A stretch of DNA of 64,000 bases, taken from NCBI GenBank assembly GCA_900318085.1, contig ONJF01000005.1, positions 20,730 to 84,729 of the forward strand, in the 5' to 3' direction. A program made the translations under genes and the position numbers. The notes beneath the pieces are model-generated. The model did no database searches and was not told where the DNA came from. It saw nothing but the letters and a program-made list of their open reading frames with translations. Shown one piece after another: positions 1-7,847 of this stretch (position 1 is the first letter of the stretch; every line of letters starts with the position of its first letter). The DNA comes from an uncultured Bacteroidales bacterium. GTDB lineage: Bacteria; Bacteroidota; Bacteroidia; Bacteroidales; F082.

Positions 1-660
1 AACAAATTTGTACCTTGTGCAAATTTCAATGTTGTTCCTGGTAATAGTGTCAGACGGCATTTTGCATCCCTTTTACCAATGACCACATTACCTAATATGT
101 AATAAGTATGACAATTCCATATTCGATCATCTGCCATCGTCCCTCCTGCAATTGCCACTCCATCAACAAGGTTGCCCGAAAAACTCGCATCCAATACACC
201 CACATAATGAATATTATTGTAATACATAGCATAATTACCGTTATCCTCAATTTGCACATTATGCAATTCAATCAAACTATTGTCTGAATAGATGCCAAAC
301 TCTCCATTGTCGTTCACTTGGCAGTTGTTCATGATGGTTCCACTGCTGCCAAAATATATTCCATCGCCACCATTGTTCAAGAATTGGCAATTGGTAAGGT
401 TAGTCGTAGAAGAGCTAAAGTTCGCTCCACGATTCACAGCCTCTTGGAAAATGCAATTTTCTATTTGATTTGGTTGATTTGTATTACTTACATGAAGGTT
501 GTAATCATTGCCTTTTTCAACGATACAATACTTTAGCACGGATTCCATGCCTTCAATATTGTCACTTAAATCATTAAACATAACACCATTCCAACCACCA
601 ATTTCATCGTTCATGGCAGTGAAAACAATTGGGGTTTCTTCCGTTCCAATCGCATTCAAT
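1..660 (-). pseudogene. Out-of-frame 3' continuation of the beta-helix surface protein gene
   Basis: Reading the minus strand from about 660 down to base 1, one frame stays open and encodes another copy of the roughly 210-residue module found in the neighbouring gene: GGWNG near the start, then CIVEKGN, a TNQPNQ segment, N/G-rich beta-helix rungs, and the closing motif RLTLLPGTT. The frame is shifted against the upstream gene, whose stop (TGA) falls right after its own PGTT motif, and about 20 residues expected between PGTT and LNAIGT are missing. No start codon of its own is apparent. It is best read as the continuation of one large gene interrupted by a small deletion or a mis-assembly. It runs off the window, so any C-terminal sorting domain is not visible. 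Confidence 0.7.
29..109. repeat. 81-bp direct repeat, copy A (inside beta-helix module)
   Basis: Positions 29-109 match 661-741 at 80 of 81 bases (t at 100 versus c at 732), offset 632 bp. Both encode the conserved segment around ILGNVVIGKRDAKCRLTLL, although the surrounding modules are strongly diverged. The offset is not a multiple of three, in agreement with the frameshift between the copies. Confidence 0.85.
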
Positions 661-3541
661 ATGTTGTTCCTGGTAATAGTGTCAGACGGCATTTTGCATC
701 CCTTTTACCAATGACCACATTACCTAATATGCAATAAGTATTAGATGCCCATACTCTATCTTCAGAAACCGTTCCTCCAGGCAAACAATAATTACAATTG
801 TTGTTTTGGAAAACAACATTATCATTGTTATTCACATTCATGTTAGGCGTAGCATAACGGATGCCCACACTTGAGTCTTTCAGGGTGCAGCTATAGTAGG
901 TGGCCTCATACCCCGTGTTGTTGTAATAGATGGCATATTGCGAAAGGTTTTCGAAGGTGTCCGAAATCAAGGTGGGTTGCGAGGTTTGGCTCCAGAGGCC
1001 GATGGGCGCATCCTTCAATGTGCTTTCCTCGAGGTTGATGCTGGCATTGTCGAGTTGAATGTTTTGGTTTACGGCATCCTGGAACGTGCAGTGCATAACG
1101 CTGGGTTGGTTGGTGCTGCCGCAATACATATTGGTGTTGCCTTTCTCAACAATGCAATAGCGCAACGAGGATGAACTATTATAGTCAGAGCCGTCGCGGA
1201 ATTGCAGGCCGTTCCAACCGCCCACTTCACCATTATAGGAAGTGAAAGTGATAGGTGCTGTCGCAGTTCCAACGGCATACAGCATGCCGCCTTGGTTGTT
1301 GTTTCCACCCACATACAAAGCATAGTTTTCTTTACCCTTTATCATGGTGCCAGCACCAATGGTGAGTTTGGGTGTACCGCCATATACCTCAACGTTGCCA
1401 AGCAAGACATAGCCGTTGGCATAATAGTTCCAAGTTTGATCAACGCTGATTCGTCCACCAGCCACAGCGATATCAGTGTCGTTGTCGCCAAACGAGACAT
1501 TGTCAGGCTCGAAAATGAAAGAGCGGTCGGGCGAGCAGGAATAAATACCATATAGATTGCCTGAAAGAGTCACGGCTTGGAAGGCCGTATTGAAGTTGGT
1601 GGTGGCATAATAAATGCCTGCATAGCCGTTGTTGGTGATGGAGCACCCGTTGCAGGTAGGCACGGAATTGTTGATATAAATGCCGCTTTCGGCATTGTCG
1701 TCCACTTCAATATTCATGAAGGTCGGGTTGGCGTTTTGCAACCTTATGCCATGGCCATCGGCATGGCTGAACGAGCAGTTGGAGATGGCAGGCGTGTTGG
1801 TATAATAAAGGTAAAGGTTGGCGTTGTATTCATCGCCCTGGCCGCCATATTCGATGTTGGTATAGCTCATCACCGAGGCCACACTGCTATCGCTTGAATC
1901 TTGGAAATGCACGCCTTTCCAGAAGTTGCCTGCACCACCGTTGGAAGTCAACAGGATGGGACTGGCTTGGGTGCCGTTGAAGAATACGGATGCCTGCCCA
2001 ATAATCATACCCGTGTTGGGCATAAACTGGATGACCACGCCCGCCTCTATTTGGTGCACACCAGAAGTGAAGCTGATGTCATTGGTAACGAGATAAGGGC
2101 TACCCGCCAATGAAATGGAGAAGTTGTCGTTGAGGTTTCCGGCCAACTGGGTGAATCCCGTCAAAGTGAGGGTGACATCGGCAAGAGAGAGGTTGTCAGA
2201 GCCCGTAGCATTGAAGCGGAACATATATTGGATGTAACTGTAGCTTTGGTTGATGATGACAGGGAGATTGCTGCCGGCAGAAATCCAGCTGCCAAACACT
2301 TTGTCAGGACCTGCCATACGGTAAAGGATCTCATAGGAAGAGGTCGATGAAACATAAGTGAGGCTATAGCTCAACTGCTGTAAGTTTTTGGGCATACCCA
2401 CATCGAATGGCAAGCTGACGAAAGTAGACTTGTTCACTACCGTAGCACTAGTATTGACGGGCATATAACGAACAGAATTATTCAAGGCCTCCGAAATGGA
2501 TTGTCCACCGCAATAGAAAATCTTATTGCCAAAGGCGAAAGCGGCGCCTTGGGTATAGCGCTCGGGCAAGGTGATGTCAGCAGCAGTCCAAGTATAGGGT
2601 GTGGATGAGAAATCAGTAATGAAGCAGTTGTTGGTGGGTAATGAGTTGTCGTGTCCTCCAATGAGGGCAAGAATACCATTGGTACAAACTGCACTGTGGT
2701 CATAAACGGGTGCGGGAAGCGAAGACTGCATTTGCCAGTTGGCCAGGCTTCCATTCAAGTTGACTGTGGCTTCATACACAGTGCTTTGCACGGTATGAGA
2801 TGCATCATAACCACCTGTGACGATGATCTTTGAATCATAAGTAGCAACGGCATGGCCATTACGAGCCGCAGGCAGATTGTTCATCTCAGCAATGGAACCA
2901 ATCTCGCCCCAAGCATTGACTTTCAAGCAATACACTTTATTGGAAACACTGTTGACGTCATCAACGGGAGCACCTCCTATTAAATAGATATTGCCCATTG
3001 CCATGATAGCACGACCACCCCAGCAGGGTTGTGGAAGCGTGATATCCATTGTTTCCCAAGTACCGATGTTGCCATCAGCATTGATTTTAGCCGAATAAAT
3101 TTTATCACTGACGCCTTCGCTATTACGACCACCCATAACATAGAGATGGGTTTGCGTAGCAATGACAGCCATGTCTTTCAAAGTGACCGGCAAGGCATTT
3201 AACGTTGTCCACCCAGAGATGCCGTTCGTTTGTTGTGTGGCACGATAAACAGTGTTGACCTCATTAGTTCCATTAAAGCCGCCAACGAGATAAACAAATT
3301 CATGCCAAGTAACCAACTGATGGTTTTTGAGATTCTGAGGTAAGTTGGTAGTAGCATTCCAGTCGCTCAGCGACTGCATCTTTCCTTGCAAGGAAATGCA
3401 ATCGTCGGCAATGTTAACATTCAATCCTGTGCCTTGCATGAAGTCACTGGTAGTGGTTTGGGTGAAATTCACCTGCGCAAATGCCACATTAATGCCAAGA
3501 AGCATCATCAATGGCAACAATCGTAAAGCTTTCATTTTCAT
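656..3541 (-). CDS. Exported Kelch-repeat / right-handed beta-helix surface protein (frame broken at its 3' end)
   Basis: The 961-residue product begins with a clear signal peptide (cleaved after AFAQ). Residues about 40-370 contain repeated Kelch-like blades with motifs such as YLVGG, YVMGG, YLIGG, IVTGG and FYCGG, which form a beta-propeller in known families. A linker domain follows, then parallel beta-helix rungs from about residue 480 onward (IYINNS, GIYY and ISNCSF patterns), organised as long modules ending in PGTT or GAGT. Such proteins usually sit on the cell surface and bind or process glycans or adhere. No catalytic residues are identifiable. The stop is premature: the next module continues in another frame downstream. 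It is probably monocistronic. Confidence 0.75.
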   Translation of the reverse strand: MKMKALRLLPLMMLLGINVAFAQVNFTQTTTSDFMQGTGLNVNIADDCISLQGKMQSLSDWNATTNLPQNLKNHQLVTWHEFVYLVGGFNGTNEVNTVYRATQQTNGISGWTTLNALPVTLKDMAVIATQTHLYVMGGRNSEGVSDKIYSAKINADGNIGTWETMDITLPQPCWGGRAIMAMGNIYLIGGAPVDDVNSVSNKVYCLKVNAWGEIGSIAEMNNLPAARNGHAVATYDSKIIVTGGYDASHTVQSTVYEATVNLNGSLANWQMQSSLPAPVYDHSAVCTNGILALIGGHDNSLPTNNCFITDFSSTPYTWTAADITLPERYTQGAAFAFGNKIFYCGGQSISEALNNSVRYMPVNTSATVVNKSTFVSLPFDVGMPKNLQQLSYSLTYVSSTSSYEILYRMAGPDKVFGSWISAGSNLPVIINQSYSYIQYMFRFNATGSDNLSLADVTLTLTGFTQLAGNLNDNFSISLAGSPYLVTNDISFTSGVHQIEAGVVIQFMPNTGMIIGQASVFFNGTQASPILLTSNGGAGNFWKGVHFQDSSDSSVASVMSYTNIEYGGQGDEYNANLYLYYTNTPAISNCSFSHADGHGIRLQNANPTFMNIEVDDNAESGIYINNSVPTCNGCSITNNGYAGIYYATTNFNTAFQAVTLSGNLYGIYSCSPDRSFIFEPDNVSFGDNDTDIAVAGGRISVDQTWNYYANGYVLLGNVEVYGGTPKLTIGAGTMIKGKENYALYVGGNNNQGGMLYAVGTATAPITFTSYNGEVGGWNGLQFRDGSDYNSSSSLRYCIVEKGNTNMYCGSTNQPSVMHCTFQDAVNQNIQLDNASINLEESTLKDAPIGLWSQTSQPTLISDTFENLSQYAIYYNNTGYEATYYSCTLKDSSVGIRYATPNMNVNNNDNVVFQNNNCNYCLPGGTVSEDRVWASNTYCILGNVVIGKRDAKCRLTLLPGTTY
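661..741. repeat. 81-bp direct repeat, copy B (edge coincides with frame break)
   Basis: Second copy of the 81-bp repeat. Its low-coordinate edge at 661 is the point at which the beta-helix reading frame breaks. This suggests either a recombination deletion starting in the repeat or an assembly join across it. Confidence 0.85.
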
Positions 3542-3610
3542 AATTCGATGTATTTAATTTCTGATTATAATCAAGTTTTACCACAACGGACATCTCTCGT
3601 TGCCGAGTGG

Positions 3611-3883
3611 TTAAGGTTTGTCCTCAGTCAAAGTCTGGGATTTCTGTTTTTGGTTTTTAAGATGTTTAGAACACGCCTCGAAAAAATCGTGGTCCAAGGC
3701 CAAACTGATTTCGAAAAGCAGGTGCATGGTGACCCATTGCTGTCTGCACACCTTATAGATGTTCTCGGGAGTGCAGTGCACATGCTTGGCCAGCCATGTG
3801 GCTGAACGTCCTTGGCGTACCAGTTCGGCCTTGATGAGCCTACCCATGTGGAAACCATTGTCTGTGTCCGTTTTCTTGCCCAT
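3611..3883 (-). CDS. Small helix-turn-helix protein (tandem paralogue 1)
   Basis: A 90-residue protein with an XRE/Cro-like helix-turn-helix core: HMGRLIKAELVRQGRSATWL, then HCTPENIYKV as the likely recognition region, followed by LLFEISLALDHDFFEAC. It has no transmembrane segment or signal peptide, and the C-terminus is charged. It is paralogous to the product of 3968-4240, sharing HCTPENIYK and the DFFE/DFFA motif, with an 84-bp gap between the genes. Proteins of this type are common in Bacteroidales as small single-domain DNA-binding proteins of unknown target. No toxin partner is visible. The function is inferred from the fold only. Confidence 0.7.
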   Translation of the reverse strand: MGKKTDTDNGFHMGRLIKAELVRQGRSATWLAKHVHCTPENIYKVCRQQWVTMHLLFEISLALDHDFFEACSKHLKNQKQKSQTLTEDKP

Positions 3884-3967
3884 AAGTAACCATGCAAATT
3901 TAGGGACAATCCTTTTCGCCTTAGGCGCTTTCGCACTAACTTGTTTTATTAAAAAAGTGTAATTATT

Positions 3968-4240
3968 TTATCGGTTTTCTGTTACTTTTTGTTTGATTGT
4001 CTCCGCTTTTAGGTGTTCGGAACAAACCGCGAAAAAGTCGAAATCCATGACCCGACAAATCTTGAAAAGCATGGGCATACCGACCCATTGCTGCTCGAAA
4101 ATCTTATAGATGTTCTCGGGAGTGCAATGCACCTGCCCGGCAAGCCACGGGGCGTTCCTCCCCTGTCGCGCCAACTCGTCCTTAATCTTTTTACCGATAT
4201 GGAATTCCTCGTTATTGAGGCTTTCTCTCTTGTCCGTCAT
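3968..4240 (-). CDS. Small helix-turn-helix protein (tandem paralogue 2)
   Basis: A 90-residue protein of the same family as the preceding one: FHIGKKIKDELARQGRNAPW, then HCTPENIYKIFEQQW, then DFDFFAVCSEHL. The two products align end to end without large gaps, so the pair arose by tandem duplication. The ATG at 4240 lies 3 bp from an 18-bp near-palindrome (4244-4261), which suggests self-regulation. The gene is 75 bp downstream of the caspase operon on the same strand and could be read through from it, although no terminator or separate promoter is clear. Confidence 0.72.
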   Translation of the reverse strand: MTDKRESLNNEEFHIGKKIKDELARQGRNAPWLAGQVHCTPENIYKIFEQQWVGMPMLFKICRVMDFDFFAVCSEHLKAETIKQKVTENR

Positions 4241-4243
4241 AGC

Positions 4244-4261
4244 GATTCGTATATATGAATC
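4244..4261. promoter_or_regulatory. Near-palindrome upstream of small HTH gene (candidate operator)
   Basis: gattcgtatatatgaatc reads as GATTC-n-TATATA-n-GAATC. The arms are perfectly symmetric except for one G/T-type mismatch pair. It lies 3 bp ahead of the HTH start codon, where a bound dimer would block initiation. The operator role is an inference. Confidence 0.35.
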
Positions 4262-4315
4262 AATAGAGGGGACAAGAATGGAAAATTAGTCTAAAAGGAT
4301 GGCTTTTATTTGTAC

Positions 4316-5788
4316 TCAGCGTCTCTCCACATCGCGCACCAAGCGCACCGAGAGACCCCAGTTGCGGAATACCGTAATCGCTCCCAAGTCATTATGGTCA
4401 AAACTAAAAGCCTTGGCCCTCCTGACATTGTTTTCCGAGGTGTAATACATGCCCTGAGATCCGGCATATTCTACTCTATCCTCGTCACGATACCCGCCCG
4501 CAGGCAAAAACACAGCGCCATTGAAAAACAGGAGCGTTTCCCAACCGTCGTTGATGACATTGCTGGTGAAACTCGCATTGGCTTGGTTGACGTTATTCAA
4601 ATAATACGCCGAACTGCTCCAAGTGTCAGGGAGTATGATGAGACCATTGACGCCATACACCTGCGCCTTGGCAAAGCGGATGCCCGAAGGGGTGCTGCGC
4701 TCGTTGAGCACATATTCCCATTCACTGCGTGTCGGTGTGCGCCATTTCCCTTCCTCGCCTTCACCGAAGAGGTCGTTGTAGCCCCAGTCGGCCTGACCCG
4801 TATTGTCATACAGTTGGGCTTCTTCGTCGCCGTAAGCAAAATAATGGTCGGCATTGCCATCCATGCTCCAAGGCTGGTATGCCACCGCCCCGTGGTTGTA
4901 GCCACTCGTGCCCCAACCGAAAAGGTCGATCCATCCGTCATAGTCTTCTGCGATATTGGCATTGTCCATGCCTATGTAGTCGAAAGCATTCTCGGCAAAG
5001 CCCCACAGATGCTCTGAAGCCAGATACTGTAAATTACTCACCGAAAACCACACTTGATGTCCCTCGCCGACTGTAAACAGTCCATTGGTTGCACCCAAGG
5101 GGGGATCCAAATGATCCATGGTGGTGAAACTCAACTCCTCGCCATAATTAATGCCTTTTCGGTTTTTGGCGTATGCCCTCACATAATAGGTAGTGTTAGG
5201 CCTCAAGTCAACCATACTGATGGAATAATCGCCGAGGCCTTGTCCATGGGCGTAAACGAAATCTGATATATCAGGTTGCTGGCTTGTGCTCCAACACGCA
5301 CCACGCTCGGTCACCTCGGCGCCACCGTCGTCAGACACATGACAAAGGCATGATGCTGTCGAAACCGTCACGCCCGTCACCTCAACGGTGGCAACAGTGG
5401 GCAGGTTGATTTCTTCCTCTGCCGTAGTGAAACCATAGAGTTCGCTCTGCCAATCGGTCTGCGCCCCATAGTCCACCAGATAGGCGTAATAATAGAAGGT
5501 GCCCGGCTGCAAACCGTGTATTTCAACTGAATAAGTCTTTCCCATCACCGTCATGCCATAGTCCTCGGAGCCATAGAGATGTTCCTCAGTGCCAACCCTC
5601 AGCCTCATACTATCGATGACTCCAGGGTAGGCATATTCGCCTTTGAAGATGGCCCAATCGGTACCCACCGTGATCTTCTCCTTTTCTTTAAGAATCTGAA
5701 TGGTTTCTTCATTGGGCTTTGGGTCTTTATGACACGCCCCTAATGTCATGGCGCATAACGCGACAAGAATCAAATGTTTAAAACGCAT
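4316..5788 (-). CDS. Lipoprotein with two FN3-like domains and a FISUMP/C-type-lectin-like C-terminus
   Basis: A 490-residue protein with a lipoprotein signal (lipobox LGAC, acylated Cys19). Residues about 35-125 and 130-225 are two fibronectin-III-like beta-sandwiches, each with a YYYAY or YYVRAYAKN strand and ending in FTT. The C-terminal ~250 residues match the Fibrobacter-succinogenes-major-paralogue type domain: ending in GLSVRLVRDV, with WRTPTRSEWEYVL and LPAGGYRDED, related to the SUMF1/C-type lectin fold. It is probably an outer-membrane surface protein for binding. It is the last gene of the sigma/caspase operon, and its start overlaps the end of the preceding barrel gene by 11 bp. 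Confidence 0.72.
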   Translation of the reverse strand: MRFKHLILVALCAMTLGACHKDPKPNEETIQILKEKEKITVGTDWAIFKGEYAYPGVIDSMRLRVGTEEHLYGSEDYGMTVMGKTYSVEIHGLQPGTFYYYAYLVDYGAQTDWQSELYGFTTAEEEINLPTVATVEVTGVTVSTASCLCHVSDDGGAEVTERGACWSTSQQPDISDFVYAHGQGLGDYSISMVDLRPNTTYYVRAYAKNRKGINYGEELSFTTMDHLDPPLGATNGLFTVGEGHQVWFSVSNLQYLASEHLWGFAENAFDYIGMDNANIAEDYDGWIDLFGWGTSGYNHGAVAYQPWSMDGNADHYFAYGDEEAQLYDNTGQADWGYNDLFGEGEEGKWRTPTRSEWEYVLNERSTPSGIRFAKAQVYGVNGLIILPDTWSSSAYYLNNVNQANASFTSNVINDGWETLLFFNGAVFLPAGGYRDEDRVEYAGSQGMYYTSENNVRRAKAFSFDHNDLGAITVFRNWGLSVRLVRDVERR

Positions 5789-6599
5789 ATCCTAATCCTA
5801 TTTTTAGTTCAACATCATGAAATTGTGTGGTGACGGCCTCCAACGACGTTACAAAACCCTTCCAATGCAGCTGCACACCTGCCGAGAGGTCGATGCCTTG
5901 CAGGCTATATGCGGTGTTACGGTACCACTCTCCATCAGTGGTCTGCCAGCACACCGTATGGTTGCCATAACCCACTCCCACACGGGCGATCCATGGCCCA
6001 TAGATGCGCATCATACCTCCTGCCATAAGGGAGAGACGCGTTTTCGCGACCTCCCCGGTATATTGCATCAGATGGCCGTCGGGCAAAAAGCCTTGTGCGT
6101 CACAGTAGCCATCGGCATGAAAGCCCGAGAAGCCGCCGTTGCTCATCAGGCTCACAAACCATCCGAAATGTTTCACCTGTCCCACACTGACGCCCACAGA
6201 GCCTTGGGGCGCAAAGCTATAGGCGGCATTAACCGTGACGAAGGTCTCAAGTGGCCAACGCTCTTTCTGGCGAATACTCAACTTGAAACGAACTTGGTCG
6301 TTAGCGAAGGCGTCGACATCGAGTTCTTTGAGCACATCCCATACGAGACGATGGCCAAATCCCGCCTTGACATCAACGACATCGCCACTGACCTGTTGCA
6401 AGGGGCCACGATAGGTGACGCCCCCGTCCAACGACACGAAGAGTCGCACGAAATCGGCATCGACACCAAGGTCATATTCCACGACGATGCTTTTGTCGTG
6501 TGGATAGGCCTTTACAATGCCAGCGACCTCTTGGGCCAGTAATGGCTGCATTAAACTGCAAGTCAAACATGCCATCAATATCCAAATCTTTTTCATCAT
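5778..6599 (-). CDS. Small outer-membrane barrel-type protein with N-terminal Ig-like domain
   Basis: A 273-residue protein with a signal peptide (cleaved near LLAQ). Residues about 25-110 form a beta-sandwich with the pattern VSLDGGVTY, then VSGDV, GFGHRLVWDVL and VRFKLSI, a module often seen in Bacteroidales envelope proteins. The remainder alternates hydrophobic and polar residues, is rich in aromatic and Gly residues, and ends in LKIGLGYAF, a C-terminal Phe typical of outer-membrane barrels. It starts 6 bp after the caspase gene and overlaps the following lipoprotein gene, so all three are probably co-translated. No specific function is known to me. Confidence 0.6.
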   Translation of the reverse strand: MMKKIWILMACLTCSLMQPLLAQEVAGIVKAYPHDKSIVVEYDLGVDADFVRLFVSLDGGVTYRGPLQQVSGDVVDVKAGFGHRLVWDVLKELDVDAFANDQVRFKLSIRQKERWPLETFVTVNAAYSFAPQGSVGVSVGQVKHFGWFVSLMSNGGFSGFHADGYCDAQGFLPDGHLMQYTGEVAKTRLSLMAGGMMRIYGPWIARVGVGYGNHTVCWQTTDGEWYRNTAYSLQGIDLSAGVQLHWKGFVTSLEAVTTQFHDVELKIGLGYAF

Positions 6600-6605
6600 G
6601 CCACC

Positions 6606-7847
6606 TTATTTAATCTTTAACGATCTCCAACCCGACATGACACCATGTGCCGTAGGATGTTGGGCTTTCGTTCCTTCTACGGCCGACATGCGCGAAATAC
6701 TCTCGTTAAGGTAGTCGGCCAACTCACCAGCGGTGACATCGCCACGGGTCTCTTTCAATTTCTTCAACAGGAAATATGTGAACAAGCCATGCGACTTCTC
6801 GTGGTAGGCATAGGCTGTCTCGTTGCCTTGAGCAGCTGAAAAAGCTATAGCGTTGCCCTGCAGTTCACCTGCTTTTGAATTGACAGCAACGCCACGACTC
6901 TCGGCCAGCATCTCTCCTTCACGAGTGGCACCGCTGAAGCAGGCATCCACGAAATACATCATCCTATCGGCGCCGGCTAAACCCAATTGGGCATACAAGG
7001 CATCCAACCCAAATCCAGACTCCATATTGGAGCCATATCCGTCAACGGGCAAGAGATAGGCGCAACGACTCGTCTCGTCGGGCATGCCATGACCCGAATA
7101 GTAGAATATGCCTTGGGCTTCACCCCGATAGGCTTCCAAAGTGGCTTTCAACCAGTCGATTTCAAAACGCATATTGTTCAATGTGGCATCCGTAACAAAA
7201 TGGACATTCTTCTCTGGGATGCCTAACAGTTGCGTGCAATACTCCTTGAAGACCTCGCCATCGTGGATGGCAAAGGGAACATGCTGTTCTTGTTGGTAGT
7301 CTTCGTTGGCGATGATGACGACATAGGTCTTGTCGTTCACCACATCAGCCTGCGGAATGTCGATGTCAACATCGGATGGCGTGACTCCCATGTGGTATCG
7401 GCTGATGTTGAAACTGAAAACTGGCGATTCCACCTCATAGAGACGTGTGCCGTCGAGCCATAGCATCTCTTCAGGCGACAGTCCGCTCAATTCATAATAG
7501 CGCATCCGAGCTTCTTTGACCTTGTCTTTGGGTGCCATGACCACGCGAAGCGTATCGGCCGTAGTTAGCGTCCATTGGCGCGTCACATGAACATTCACAA
7601 CCTCATAACCTTGTTTTCTCGCTTCGATGCCACAAATCACATCGCCGACTTGATGCTTCGCAAAGCAAAGGCGGAAACAGCCCTTTGCATCGCTCATTGT
7701 AGGCTGACAATCGTGTTCAGAAGGTATGGTAAACGTGACTCCCGAAAGAAGTGCACCATTATCATACAGATCCACCTTGCCATATTGCACCGTCTGGCCA
7801 AGAAGTGTAGTGCTAAACATCACGAATACAATCCAAAGGTATCTCAT
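6606..7847 (-). CDS. Exported caspase-family (C14/metacaspase-like) cysteine protease
   Basis: The 413-residue product starts at the ATG that overlaps the upstream stop (ATGA). An upstream in-frame TTG start would place codons before the signal peptide, so I reject it. AAAAGGAGG lies just ahead of the chosen ATG, an unusually good ribosome site here. Residues 1-18 are a signal peptide. Residues 20-105 resemble a carboxypeptidase-regulatory/PEGA-type beta domain. Residues 172-410 are the caspase domain: strand TYVVIIANEDY, catalytic His253 in YYSGHGMP, and catalytic Cys303 in VDACFSG, with both dyad residues intact. Caspase-like proteases cleave proteins after a specific residue, acidic in animal caspases and basic in metacaspases; the specificity cannot be read here. 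The enzyme would act in the periplasm, encoded downstream of a sigma/anti-sigma pair. Confidence 0.85.
   Translation of the reverse strand: MRYLWIVFVMFSTTLLGQTVQYGKVDLYDNGALLSGVTFTIPSEHDCQPTMSDAKGCFRLCFAKHQVGDVICGIEARKQGYEVVNVHVTRQWTLTTADTLRVVMAPKDKVKEARMRYYELSGLSPEEMLWLDGTRLYEVESPVFSFNISRYHMGVTPSDVDIDIPQADVVNDKTYVVIIANEDYQQEQHVPFAIHDGEVFKEYCTQLLGIPEKNVHFVTDATLNNMRFEIDWLKATLEAYRGEAQGIFYYSGHGMPDETSRCAYLLPVDGYGSNMESGFGLDALYAQLGLAGADRMMYFVDACFSGATREGEMLAESRGVAVNSKAGELQGNAIAFSAAQGNETAYAYHEKSHGLFTYFLLKKLKETRGDVTAGELADYLNESISRMSAVEGTKAQHPTAHGVMSGWRSLKIK

Noticed and set aside
3562-3573. Perfect palindrome TGATTATAATCA before the Kelch/beta-helix gene
   Set aside because: Short and A/T-rich; expected by chance in this type of leader, no second copy noted.
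3600-3617. tRNA-Ser/Leu-like string tgccgagtggttaagg
   Set aside because: Only the D-arm-like part matches; no anticodon stem, T arm or acceptor follows, and it overlaps the end of a coding gene. A remnant attachment site is possible but unsupported.
3611-4240. Toxin-antitoxin pair
   Set aside because: Both proteins are the same HTH type; neither resembles a toxin.
4316-5788. Diversity-generating retroelement target (C-type-lectin-like tail)
   Set aside because: The C-terminus is FISUMP-like and no reverse transcriptase, template repeat or accessory gene is in the window.
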